Below are positions 45,458 to 54,089 of a DNA stretch of 64,000 nucleotides, in pieces. This DNA comes from Tenacibaculum sp. SZ-18 (GTDB lineage: Bacteria; Bacteroidota; Bacteroidia; Flavobacteriales; Flavobacteriaceae), in NCBI RefSeq assembly GCF_002813915.1, contig NZ_CP019335.1, positions 1,595,777-1,659,776 of the forward strand, in the 5' to 3' direction. The position numbers were made by a program, and so were the translations under genes. The notes beneath the pieces are model-generated. The model was not told the DNA's origin, made no database searches, and saw nothing but the letters and a program-made list of their open reading frames with translations. Each line of letters starts with the position of its first letter. Position 1 is the first letter of the stretch.

Positions 45458-46795
45458 ATGAACCAAATTGCCAATGAACTTTCTACAGAGAAAGTAAGTA
45501 CTTTATTGTTAAAGCAGTCCGTTCCTGCATCAATTGGAATATTAGTAATGTCAATAAATATGATTGTTGACACAATTTTTGTAGGACAATGGATTGGTGT
45601 GCTTGCAATTGCGGCAATTACAGTTGTTCTACCTATTGGATTTTTAATTTCTTCTATTGGAATGGCCATTGGTATTGGAGGAAGTTCAGTTATTTCATTG
45701 GCATTAGGAGCTGATAAAGTAGAAAAAGCTAAAAAAGTATTTGGAAATCAAATTAGCTTAACCACACTTTCATCTATTATTCTTGTTACTACTTGTTTAC
45801 TCTTTGAAGAATCTGTGCTAAAATTATTTGGTGCAAATGGTAATATTTTGGATCCGGCATTGCCTTATTTTAGAATAATAATTATTGGTGTACCTTTTTT
45901 AGCCTATGCTATGATGGGAAATCCGATTATTAGAGCCTTAGGAAAACCAACCTATGCAATGATTGCATTAATTTTACCCGCCATAGCTAACATCATTTTA
46001 GATATTATATTTATTAAAGTTTTAGATTGGGGAATGTTCGGTGCAGGTTTAGCAACTTCAATTTCTTATGCAGTTTGTGGACTTTTTATTGTAGGGTTTT
46101 TACTTTCAAAAAAGAGTAATTTAAAAATAGGTTTTAACTATTTAAAACTTGAAAAAAGCATTATTTCTGAAATTAGTTCTTTAGGAAGTATCACTCTAGT
46201 AAGACAAGGAACTGTAAGTATTCTTACAATTATTTTAAACTATTCATTGTATAAATATGGTAATGAGACATCTGTTGCGGTTTTTGGGATCATAAATAGA
46301 CTAATGATGTTTATATTCTTTCCTGTTTTCGGAATTGTACAGGGTTTTTTACCAATTGCTGGTTATAACTATGGTGCAAAATTATATGAGCGTGTTAAAG
46401 ATGTATTAAATACAGCAAATAAATACGGAACCCTTATTTGCATCTTTATATTTATTTCGGTTTATTTATTTAACTATGAGATGACAGCAATTTTCACCAA
46501 CGATGCTGAATTATTAGAACAAACACCTAATGCAATTTTAACTACTCTTTTGGCAACTCCGTTTATTGCATTTCAATTGGTTGGAGCCTCTTATTTTCAA
46601 GCAGTTGGTAAAGCTAAGCCAGCCTTAATTCTAACTTTATTGAGACAATCAATTTTCTTAATTCCTTTTATAATTGTATTACCGATGTTTTTCGGACTTA
46701 ATGGGATATGGTTCTCTTTTCCAATTTCTGATCTTTTAGCTACTGTTGTTACTTTCTTTTATGTGCGTAAGGAAGTTTCATTATTAAAAAATTAA
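45458..46795 (+). CDS. MATE-family efflux transporter
   Basis: 445 residues from the ATG at 45458 (protein begins MNQIANELSTEKVSTLLLKQ). Alternative upstream TTG codons are rejected because this start fits the family and they would lie on the promoter region. About twelve membrane segments are seen, with LLKQSVPASIGILVMSINMI and the duplicated half YKYGNETSVAVFGIINRLMM. MATE transporters use sodium or proton gradients to export cationic drugs or metabolites. The gene diverges from the thioesterase gene and is not in an obvious operon. Confidence 0.9.
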   Translation: MNQIANELSTEKVSTLLLKQSVPASIGILVMSINMIVDTIFVGQWIGVLAIAAITVVLPIGFLISSIGMAIGIGGSSVISLALGADKVEKAKKVFGNQISLTTLSSIILVTTCLLFEESVLKLFGANGNILDPALPYFRIIIIGVPFLAYAMMGNPIIRALGKPTYAMIALILPAIANIILDIIFIKVLDWGMFGAGLATSISYAVCGLFIVGFLLSKKSNLKIGFNYLKLEKSIISEISSLGSITLVRQGTVSILTIILNYSLYKYGNETSVAVFGIINRLMMFIFFPVFGIVQGFLPIAGYNYGAKLYERVKDVLNTANKYGTLICIFIFISVYLFNYEMTAIFTNDAELLEQTPNAILTTLLATPFIAFQLVGASYFQAVGKAKPALILTLLRQSIFLIPFIIVLPMFFGLNGIWFSFPISDLLATVVTFFYVRKEVSLLKN

Positions 46796-47362
46796 TAGTT
46801 ATTAATTTATTGAATAGCAGTAGTTACTTTAATTGTTGAAAGTCATTCATAAATCCTTAATGAGATCCTATTTTTTTAATAATGAAAATACAGATGTCCA
46901 TCATATCAAAGTATTGTACTAGAATTGGAAAGAATTAACATTAGTTAAAAAACACAAACGAATTTGAATGATATTAGTACAATCTTGTTTACAAATTATA
47001 TTTTTCATCAAAAACGACTTGAAAGATTTAGTATTAATTCTGATAATAAAGGGACTTTATGAACTAGTCAAGATTATCAGAATCTGGATTAAAAAAAGTA
47101 GAATTTAAGTAAACTCATTCAGAACATATGTAATTAAAACTCCTTTTTTCTACAAAAAATATTCTGTGAAGTTGTGTAGGAAATTAGTACTAATTTTATA
47201 AGATGTGTTCCATTAGGATGATACGGATAATTTGAGGAAGTTTCACTACTTTATTTTACCTTATTAACGCACTAATTACATAAGTAACTTTAATATTGAA
47301 GTAAATGCATTTTTAAGTAAAGTTTATATAAATATTTAAATATCAAAACTTTGGGATTCATT
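46796..47362. other. Gene-free stretch downstream of the MATE gene
   Basis: 567 bp of AT-rich sequence with stops in all frames. No RNA gene or mobile element remnant was recognised. A weak AT-only inverted repeat lies right at the end of the MATE gene but is not convincing. Confidence 0.5.
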
Positions 47363-48034
47363 CTAAAGTATTGATTCTCCATTAAGATTGGTGGTAAGCA
47401 CAGAACTCATTAAATCAAAAAATGGTCTCATTACCAAATATGAATTATCAATTTCATTTAAAAATTTCTTCGATAATACTTCTTCATCAGTAAAATTACG
47501 AACTGCCAAATATCCTTTTTTACGAAGTAAATCAATATCTGGATGAGTCTTATCAAAACCTTTTGGAGCAGTCTTTAATTCGTCTCCTTCAAATTTATCA
47601 CCGAAATATTTATTAAACGTTTTATCAGCTAAAATTTCCCTGAACTCAGAAGCATCGATTTCAATTTCTTTTCTGATTCTATACAAATCTTCTTTGTTCG
47701 GTTCCCAAAACCCTCCAGCTAGAAAACTCTCGCCTGGTTTTATTCTTAAATAATATCCACCTCGTAAATGTGCTCCACTTCTCGAAAAAGATCCTGCGAA
47801 ATGAGTTTTGTATGGTGTTTTATCTTTAGAAAAACGAACGTCACGATAAATCCTGAAAAATTTATGCTTTTCAATTTCATCGTGTACTTCTAAATTTTCC
47901 TGTATGGTTTTATAAAATTGTTTTACTTCATTTTGAACAGCATCAAAGTCTTTTTTGTTTTCAGCAAACCAATCTCTATTATTATTTTCCGAAAGTCTAT
48001 GTAAGAAATCAAAGGTTGATTTTTCTATTTGCAT
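47363..48034 (-). CDS. DUF2461 domain protein
   Basis: 223 residues from the ATG at 48034. The start MQIEKSTFDFLHRLSENNNR leads to the family pattern NRDWFAENKKDFDAVQ, then FFRIYRDVRFSKDKTPYKTH and HLRGGYYLRIKPGESFLAGG. These match DUF2461 (TIGR02453), a widespread family of unknown function. No signal peptide or membrane segment. The gene is isolated between a long gene-free stretch and the terminator of ychF. Confidence 0.88.
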   Translation of the reverse strand: MQIEKSTFDFLHRLSENNNRDWFAENKKDFDAVQNEVKQFYKTIQENLEVHDEIEKHKFFRIYRDVRFSKDKTPYKTHFAGSFSRSGAHLRGGYYLRIKPGESFLAGGFWEPNKEDLYRIRKEIEIDASEFREILADKTFNKYFGDKFEGDELKTAPKGFDKTHPDIDLLRKKGYLAVRNFTDEEVLSKKFLNEIDNSYLVMRPFFDLMSSVLTTNLNGESIL

Positions 48035-48061
48035 GGTTCTATATTTACGGAATACAAAATA

Positions 48062-48094
48062 CAAAAAAGCTCAAAATATTACGATTTTGAGCTT
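48062..48094 (-). terminator. Intrinsic terminator of ychF
   Basis: Perfect 11-bp arms AAGCTCAAAAT (48067-48077) and ATTTTGAGCTT (48084-48094) around a 6-nt loop. On the minus strand it is followed by a run of T residues (48063-48068). It lies 28 nt beyond the ychF stop codon. Confidence 0.8.
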
Positions 48095-48121
48095 GTTAAT
48101 ATTTGAAAGAAATTTATTTTC

Positions 48122-49213
48122 TTAAACGTTAAATCTAAAGTGCATTACATCACCATCAGCAACAACATATTCCTTCCCTTCCACTCTAACTTTACCAGCT
48201 TCTTTCACTTTCGCCTCACTTCCATACGTCTCATAGTCGTTATAACTTATCGTTTCCGCTCTAATGAAACCTTTTTCAAAATCTGTATGAATAACTCCAG
48301 CTGCTTGAGGTGCAGTAACTCCAACAGGAATAGTCCAAGCTCTAACTTCCTTTTCACCTGCTGTGAAGTAAGTTTGAAGATCTAATAATTTATAAGCTGA
48401 TCGGATTAATCTTGATACTCCTGGTTCCTCTAGGCCTATATCACTTAAAAACATCTGACGCTCTTCGTAATCATCTAATTCTGCAATATCTGCTTCTGTG
48501 GCAACCGCTAAAACAATAATTTCAGCATCTTCATCTTTAACAGCTTCCTTAACCCTATCAACATAAGTATTTCCATCTTTTGCTGAAGATTCATCAACAT
48601 TACAAACATACATTACTGGCTTAGCTGTAATAAATTGCATAGACTTAACTAGATCCTCTTCTTTCTCAGTAAAATCAATAATTCTAACTGATTTACCTTC
48701 CATTAAAACTTCCTGAATTTTCTCTAAAAGTGCTAGTTCAGCTTGAGCTTCTTTGTTTCCAGTTTTTGCTGCTCTTTTTACTTTTTCTAATCGCTTTTCT
48801 ACAGCTTCTAAATCTTTTAACTGTAATTCAATATCAATTGTTTCTTTATCTCTAATTGGATCAACTGAACCATCAACATGAACAATATTATCATTATCAA
48901 AACAACGTAACACATGTAAAATTGCATCTGTCTCCCTAATATTAGCTAAAAACTGATTTCCTAATCCTTCTCCTTTACTTGCTCCTCTTACTAATCCAGC
49001 AATATCAACAATTTCTACAGTTGCAGGAATTACTTTTTCAGGATTTACCAATTCTTCTAGTTTTTCTAATCTAGGATCTGGTACATTTACAACACCTAAA
49101 TTTGGTTCAATAGTACAAAACGGAAAGTTTGCACTTTGTGCTTTTGCATTCGATAAACAATTGAATAAAGTTGATTTTCCAACATTTGGTAATCCTACAA
49201 TTCCAGCTTTCAT
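48122..49213 (-). CDS. ychF: YchF/OLA1-type P-loop ATPase
   Basis: 363 residues with the expected order: G1 [15 protein letters not shown] at residues 6-20, [20 protein letters not shown] near residue 69, then the coiled region. The C-terminal TGS-like domain includes TWAAG-type [19 protein letters not shown] and [15 protein letters not shown]. YchF binds ATP rather than GTP (the G4 motif here is CNVDES, not NKxD) and associates with ribosomes and redox control. Highly conserved and of normal length. A -7 box at 49244-49251 precedes it. Confidence 0.96.
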   Translation of the reverse strand: MKAGIVGLPNVGKSTLFNCLSNAKAQSANFPFCTIEPNLGVVNVPDPRLEKLEELVNPEKVIPATVEIVDIAGLVRGASKGEGLGNQFLANIRETDAILHVLRCFDNDNIVHVDGSVDPIRDKETIDIELQLKDLEAVEKRLEKVKRAAKTGNKEAQAELALLEKIQEVLMEGKSVRIIDFTEKEEDLVKSMQFITAKPVMYVCNVDESSAKDGNTYVDRVKEAVKDEDAEIIVLAVATEADIAELDDYEERQMFLSDIGLEEPGVSRLIRSAYKLLDLQTYFTAGEKEVRAWTIPVGVTAPQAAGVIHTDFEKGFIRAETISYNDYETYGSEAKVKEAGKVRVEGKEYVVADGDVMHFRFNV

Positions 49214-49243
49214 TTAATATAAATTGATATTTTTTTGCGTTTG

Positions 49244-49251
49244 CAAATATA
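49244..49251 (-). promoter_or_regulatory. Promoter -7 box TATATTTG of ychF
   Basis: Exact TAnnTTTG on the minus strand, 30 nt before the start codon. The partner upstream element is not clear at the usual distance. Confidence 0.5.
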
Positions 49252-49353
49252 GCACATTACTTCAGTTTACATATCTTTCAACAGAAAAAGCTAGTGCTAT
49301 TTTTCTTTAATTAAGTCTTTTTGTTATTTTAGAGCTGTTAGAAAATCTAATTA

Positions 49354-49920
49354 ATGAGTAATTTATCAGATGAGATTTTATGGAAATCAATTAAAAAGGG
49401 AGACTTAAAATCGTTCTCGATCCTTTTTAAAAAGTTTTACCCATCACTTCATAGTTATGGATTAAAAATCTCTAAAAATGAAATATTAACAGAGGATGCA
49501 CTCCAGGATTTTTTCATTTATATCTATGAGCATAAAGAAAATTTAAGTGATTTGAACTCAATTGCTCCCTATCTTTTCGCTTCTTTTAGAAGATTTATAA
49601 TTAAAAGAATTAATAATGCTAAAAAAATTACTTTCGTACATTCTGTAGATGCTAACATTGTTGATATCAGCTTTACCCCCGAAGAATTTATTACTAAGCA
49701 AGAATCATTAACTTTTCGAAATAAGAACCTCGCCAACCTAATAAACCAACTGCCTAAAAGACAAAAAGAAGTTATTTATTTAAAGTTCAATTGTAACTTC
49801 AAAGCAAATGAAATTGCAGAAACTATGGACATTAATTATCAAAGCGTAATTAATACTTTGCATAAGGCTATTAAAAACCTCAGAAATGAGGAAGAAATCC
49901 TTAAATTATTAAATTCATAA
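49354..49920 (+). CDS. ECF sigma factor of the FecI type
   Basis: 188 residues with the sigma-70 region 2 (SFSILFKKFYPSLHSYGLKI and EDALQDFFIYIYEHKENL) and region 4 helix-turn-helix (LPKRQKEVIYLKFNCNFKANE, then IAETMDINYQSVINTL). It is followed by a FecR-like anti-sigma gene and a TonB-dependent receptor with an STN domain, the order of a cell-surface signalling system. It should drive its own locus when the receptor is loaded. Its own -33/-7 elements are not clear. Confidence 0.92.
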   Translation: MSNLSDEILWKSIKKGDLKSFSILFKKFYPSLHSYGLKISKNEILTEDALQDFFIYIYEHKENLSDLNSIAPYLFASFRRFIIKRINNAKKITFVHSVDANIVDISFTPEEFITKQESLTFRNKNLANLINQLPKRQKEVIYLKFNCNFKANEIAETMDINYQSVINTLHKAIKNLRNEEEILKLLNS

Positions 49921-49932
49921 ATTTGCATTAGT

Positions 49933-49964
49933 TAAAGAGTATAATTTATAAAATATACTCTTTA
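49933..49964. promoter_or_regulatory. Inverted repeat between the sigma factor and FecR-like genes
   Basis: Perfect 11-nt arms TAAAGAGTATA (49933-49943) and TATACTCTTTA (49954-49964) around 10 nt. It lies 12 nt beyond the sigma factor stop and 35 nt before the next start. It could be an RNA hairpin that lowers readthrough or a DNA-binding site. The word TAAAGAGTAT recurs at 53982-53991 ahead of the second receptor gene. Confidence 0.5.
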
Positions 49965-49999
49965 TATAAATGAATACTTAAAAGTACCCTACAACCGTT

Positions 50000-51013
50000 G
50001 TGAAAAAAAATAAAAATTATAATACGATTCAAGATTTTTTAGAAGACGCCTCTTTTAACAGTTGGATTCTAAATAAAAGTAATGAGGACTCACGCGAATG
50101 GGATAATTGGCTACAAGAAAATCCGAAAAATAAATTATTGGCTGATGAAGCTAGAGATATAATTATTGGAATTAATTTTAAGAAAGAAACTGTTAATGAC
50201 GATAAAATTTCATTGGAATGGGATAAATTATCAAGTAGAATTCAATCTTTAGAAGTAGAAAAACTAGAGAAGGATTTACAGAATCAAAGTAGTTTTATTA
50301 GAATAAAATTTATTTCTATTGCTGCATCATTGTTATTACTAATTTCCTTAGGTATTTTCACTTATTCTTTATTCTCTAAAGTAACACACAAGACCAATTA
50401 TGGAGAAATGCTCAATGTCATTCTTGAAGATGGTTCTATAGTAACGTTAAATGTAAACTCATCAATTTCTTACTCAAATTATTACCCTAGAGAAATCGAA
50501 TTAACGGGAGAGGCATTCTTTAATGTTAAAAAAGATGTATCTGAAAATTCTAAATTCAGTGTTAGGACTGAGAATTTAACAGTTGAAGTTTATGGAACTC
50601 AATTCAATATAAAAACATCATCTGATAAAACGGACGTGTATCTTGAAGAAGGAAATATTTTATTGAATTTGAACAACGGAAAAAATCAACAAATGAGTCC
50701 GGGTAATTACATTGAGTATTCTTCGAAGAAAAGAAAGATCATCGTAAATAAAGAAGATTCATTTAACAACAACTATGCTTCATGGAAATCAGGAAATCTT
50801 ATTTTTAGCAATACAAGTTTAAATGAAGCGCTCAATAGAGTATCGGAAACTTACGGAGTTAACTTTTCATACAACAACTCTGAAACTAAAGATATTTTAA
50901 TTACTGGAAAAGTACCTACAACAGATTTAGAAATTTGCTTAAATGCAATAAAAAAGTCTACAAATGTTACTATTCAAAAAGAAAATGGTATACTAGTAGT
51001 TTATAAGAATTAA
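50000..51013 (+). CDS. FecR-type anti-sigma regulator
   Basis: 337 residues starting at a GTG (protein MKKNKNYNTIQDFLED); no ATG exists nearby. A cytoplasmic N-terminal region (about 1-95) leads to one membrane segment (about 101-120, ISIAASLLLLISLGIFTYSLF). A periplasmic FecR domain follows (VILEDGSIVTLNVNSSISYS and VYLEEGNILLNLNNGKN), and then a DUF4974 domain at the C-terminus (SNTSLNEALNRVSETYGVNF). It relays the receptor signal to the sigma factor encoded upstream. The layout is standard for Bacteroidota. Confidence 0.92.
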   Translation: MKKNKNYNTIQDFLEDASFNSWILNKSNEDSREWDNWLQENPKNKLLADEARDIIIGINFKKETVNDDKISLEWDKLSSRIQSLEVEKLEKDLQNQSSFIRIKFISIAASLLLLISLGIFTYSLFSKVTHKTNYGEMLNVILEDGSIVTLNVNSSISYSNYYPREIELTGEAFFNVKKDVSENSKFSVRTENLTVEVYGTQFNIKTSSDKTDVYLEEGNILLNLNNGKNQQMSPGNYIEYSSKKRKIIVNKEDSFNNNYASWKSGNLIFSNTSLNEALNRVSETYGVNFSYNNSETKDILITGKVPTTDLEICLNAIKKSTNVTIQKENGILVVYKN

Positions 51014-51028
51014 CCCCCAAAACTACTA

Positions 51029-53968
51029 ATGAATAATAGAAACATCCATCGTCAGTGTTCTTTCGTAATCGTGTTTCTACTCATCTTATCTATTGATTTT
51101 TACGGTCAAACAAAAAAAAATGTTCCTTTTGCAGAAGCTTTAGACTATATCAGCTTACATCACAATGTACATTTTACTTATAATCCCATATTACTAAATA
51201 ATGAAGAGATTGACATTATTCCTTTTCAAGGTATTTCTCTAGAAAAATCAATATCAATTATTAAAAAGTTACCTAAATATGAAATAGAATATTTAGGTAA
51301 TAATTACTATGTAGTTTTTATCCCCAAAAAGAATAAAAAGACAAAACAAAAAAAGGATCGTATAAAAAATTCGAATTTTCCTAGATCTGATAGTTTAAAC
51401 GTTTCCAATAAAAATGTTAGAACAGTTATTAGAGGTGTTGTTTTAAATTCTTACTATCAACCAATTTCCAAAGCGAATGTTGTAGAAAAAAACACAAATA
51501 ATGGCACTATTACTAGACATGATGGTAGTTTTGAATTAGAATTAGAAAACAATAATGAAATAGTAATTTCTCATGTCGGTTATTCTGCCAAAAATCTCTC
51601 TCCTAGTTCAGATTATATAAAAGTTATTTTAAAATCTGGCTTACAATTAGATGAAGTATTTATAGTGGGTTCAAGAAATGTGAACAGAAAAAAAATAGAT
51701 TCACCTGTTTCAACTGAAAGCATCGATGTTCAATCGGTAACTAATAAAAGTGATGTCCTTCAAGTTAATCAATTAATTCAAACAGAAATTCCTTCTTTCA
51801 ATGCTACTAAGCAGTCTGGTTCCGACGGTGCTGATCACATTATACCGGCAACATACAGAGGTTTGGGTCCCGATCAAACTTTAGTTTTAATAAACGGTAA
51901 AAGAAGACATCAGAGCTCTTTAATTAATCTTTACGGAACTAGAGGTCGAGGAAACTCTGGAACTGACTTAAACACAATTCCAACTTCTGCAATTAAAAGA
52001 ATTGATGTGTTAAAAGATGGAGCTTCAGCACAATATGGTTCTGATGCAATTGCTGGAGTTATAAATATCGTATTAAAAGATGAACCAAATATTACCAACG
52101 TCAATTCTACTGTAGGTTTTTATAATGCTAATAACAATCAAGATACATCAAGAAAAGGTATTGATGGTTTAACATTCAAGACAGATATTAACTACGGAGC
52201 TCGTATTAATGAGAAAGGGTTTATTAATGTAACTGCAGAATTTTTATCGAAGGATTACACATTTAGACAAGGAACCAAGATCAGAGAAAATTATGGTGAT
52301 GCCGCTGTTACAAGTAGTAGCTTTTTCCTCAACTCAGAAATTCCTATTTCAAACCGATTAAAAATATATGCCAACGGTGGATATAATTTCAAAAACACCA
52401 ATGCCTTTGCCTTTACTCGACCATTTAATAGCGAACGAAATGTTCAATCTATATATCCTAATGGTTTTAATCCTTTAATAACATCTAACATTTCAGACAA
52501 GTCTTTTACTCTTGGTCTCAAAGGAAAATCAAATGGGTGGAATATTGATTTTAGTAATACTTTCGGATCAAATTATTTCCATTACTACATTAAAGAAACT
52601 TTAAACGCAACATTATTAGAAAACTCTCCAACTGAATTTGATGCTGGAGGACATAATTTAAGCTTGAATACAACCAATGTTGATTTAACGAAACAATTTA
52701 AAGAGGTTTTTCACGGACTAAATTTAGCTTTAGGACTTGAAAATAAAATAGAAAATTATAAGATTTTTTCTGGAGAAGAAGCATCCTATCTATCTTACGA
52801 CATAAATGGTAATCCAGTAAATGATTCTACCCCATCTGATCAAATCCCAACATATAATGGGGTTATTAGACCTGGCGGTTCACAGGGCTTCCCAGGTTAT
52901 GCTCCGTTAAATGAAATTGACAGAACTAGAACTAGTTTCAGTTTTTATTTGGACTCAGAACTAGATATTACAGAAAGACTAATTTTTGCAGCGGCAGTGA
53001 GATATGAAAACTACAGCGATTTTGGTAATTCCTTCAACACAAAACTGGCATCAAATTTTAAGATTAACCCAAAATCAAATATAAGATTCTCTTTTAGTAC
53101 GGGATTTAGAGCGCCGTCATTAGCTCAAATTTATTACAATTTGAAATTCACAAATTATATTGATAATGTTCCAATGGAATCTTTCTTAATAGCAAACAAT
53201 GACCCCATTACTCGACTATTTGGAATAAAAAAATTAAAAGAGGAAAACGCTGTAAATTACAGTTTAGGTTATACCAATAGAATTTCAAATAACTTCTCAT
53301 TTTCAATTGATTCCTATCATATTTTTATACGAGATCGAATCATTCTGAGTGGCAATTTTGATGCAACCTTAATAAACACTGATGCTAAGAATGTACAATT
53401 TTTCACAAATGGAGTTGACACTAGTACGTTTGGTGTTGATTTTAAATTTATGTGGTTAAAAAAATGGAATAATTCTTCTCTAGCTATTAATTTAACTGGC
53501 AATATTAATAAAATGGATATTGACAGAATAAATAATAGAAATTTAGATTTAGATACTTTTTTTGGTGTGCGTGAACAGTATTTTTTAAAAGCATCTGCAC
53601 CAAATCATAAAGTAATTTTGAACTCGATAATATCAACAAAAAAACTAACAATATCAAACACTTTAACTCGATTTAGTAGCTTGGAATTAATCGATTGGCA
53701 AATTAATAATCCAATAGGTGAATTCAACAACTCAGAGATTGAAAAATTTAATGCTGCCTTAGATTATTATCAACCCAGAATTACTTTAGATACACATATT
53801 TCCTACAAAATCAATAAAAATTATTCATTCCAAATTGGAGCTAACAATTTATTTAACTCCTATCCCACTGTTCAAGGCGAAAATACTGATAGTGGAGGTT
53901 TATGGGATGCCGTTCAAATGGGAAGTAATGGATGCTTCTACTACAGTAAATTTTCAATAAAGTTTTAA
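51029..53968 (+). CDS. TonB-dependent receptor with STN signalling domain (FecA-like)
   Basis: 979 residues. Signal peptide to about 27, STN domain (about 31-88), CarboxypepD_reg-like domain (about 132-210), plug domain (about 228-350, with LVLINGKRRHQSSLINLYGT and VLKDGASAQYGSDAIAGVIN), then the beta-barrel ending in KFSIKF with a C-terminal aromatic as BamA substrates require. No susD-like gene follows, so it is not a SusCD glycan importer. With the sigma and FecR-like genes it forms a three-part transducer for an unknown substrate, perhaps an iron chelate or another small molecule. Confidence 0.92.
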   Translation: MNNRNIHRQCSFVIVFLLILSIDFYGQTKKNVPFAEALDYISLHHNVHFTYNPILLNNEEIDIIPFQGISLEKSISIIKKLPKYEIEYLGNNYYVVFIPKKNKKTKQKKDRIKNSNFPRSDSLNVSNKNVRTVIRGVVLNSYYQPISKANVVEKNTNNGTITRHDGSFELELENNNEIVISHVGYSAKNLSPSSDYIKVILKSGLQLDEVFIVGSRNVNRKKIDSPVSTESIDVQSVTNKSDVLQVNQLIQTEIPSFNATKQSGSDGADHIIPATYRGLGPDQTLVLINGKRRHQSSLINLYGTRGRGNSGTDLNTIPTSAIKRIDVLKDGASAQYGSDAIAGVINIVLKDEPNITNVNSTVGFYNANNNQDTSRKGIDGLTFKTDINYGARINEKGFINVTAEFLSKDYTFRQGTKIRENYGDAAVTSSSFFLNSEIPISNRLKIYANGGYNFKNTNAFAFTRPFNSERNVQSIYPNGFNPLITSNISDKSFTLGLKGKSNGWNIDFSNTFGSNYFHYYIKETLNATLLENSPTEFDAGGHNLSLNTTNVDLTKQFKEVFHGLNLALGLENKIENYKIFSGEEASYLSYDINGNPVNDSTPSDQIPTYNGVIRPGGSQGFPGYAPLNEIDRTRTSFSFYLDSELDITERLIFAAAVRYENYSDFGNSFNTKLASNFKINPKSNIRFSFSTGFRAPSLAQIYYNLKFTNYIDNVPMESFLIANNDPITRLFGIKKLKEENAVNYSLGYTNRISNNFSFSIDSYHIFIRDRIILSGNFDATLINTDAKNVQFFTNGVDTSTFGVDFKFMWLKKWNNSSLAINLTGNINKMDIDRINNRNLDLDTFFGVREQYFLKASAPNHKVILNSIISTKKLTISNTLTRFSSLELIDWQINNPIGEFNNSEIEKFNAALDYYQPRITLDTHISYKINKNYSFQIGANNLFNSYPTVQGENTDSGGLWDAVQMGSNGCFYYSKFSIKF

Positions 53969-53981
53969 AATTTTCTTAAAA

Positions 53982-53999
53982 TAAAGAGTATTTAAATAC
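53982..53999. promoter_or_regulatory. Repeat of TAAAGAGTAT with overlapping palindrome before the second receptor gene
   Basis: TAAAGAGTAT (53982-53991) is the same 10-nt word found in the inverted repeat at 49933-49943. Here it runs into the 12-bp palindrome GTATTTAAATAC (53988-53999). It lies about 90 nt before the second receptor gene and might be a shared recognition site. This rests on sequence identity only. Confidence 0.35.
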
Positions 54000-54089
54000 A
54001 ACTTCTTTCTTAAGTATAGTATAACACGTTTGTTAATTAGATGAATAATTAGCAATATAAACCTTAAAATAACCTAATTCATTTTAACT

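Noticed and set aside
46785..46812. AT-only inverted repeat at the end of the MATE gene as a terminator
   Set aside because: The arms are short and purely A/T, with no T-run following; expected by chance in this composition.
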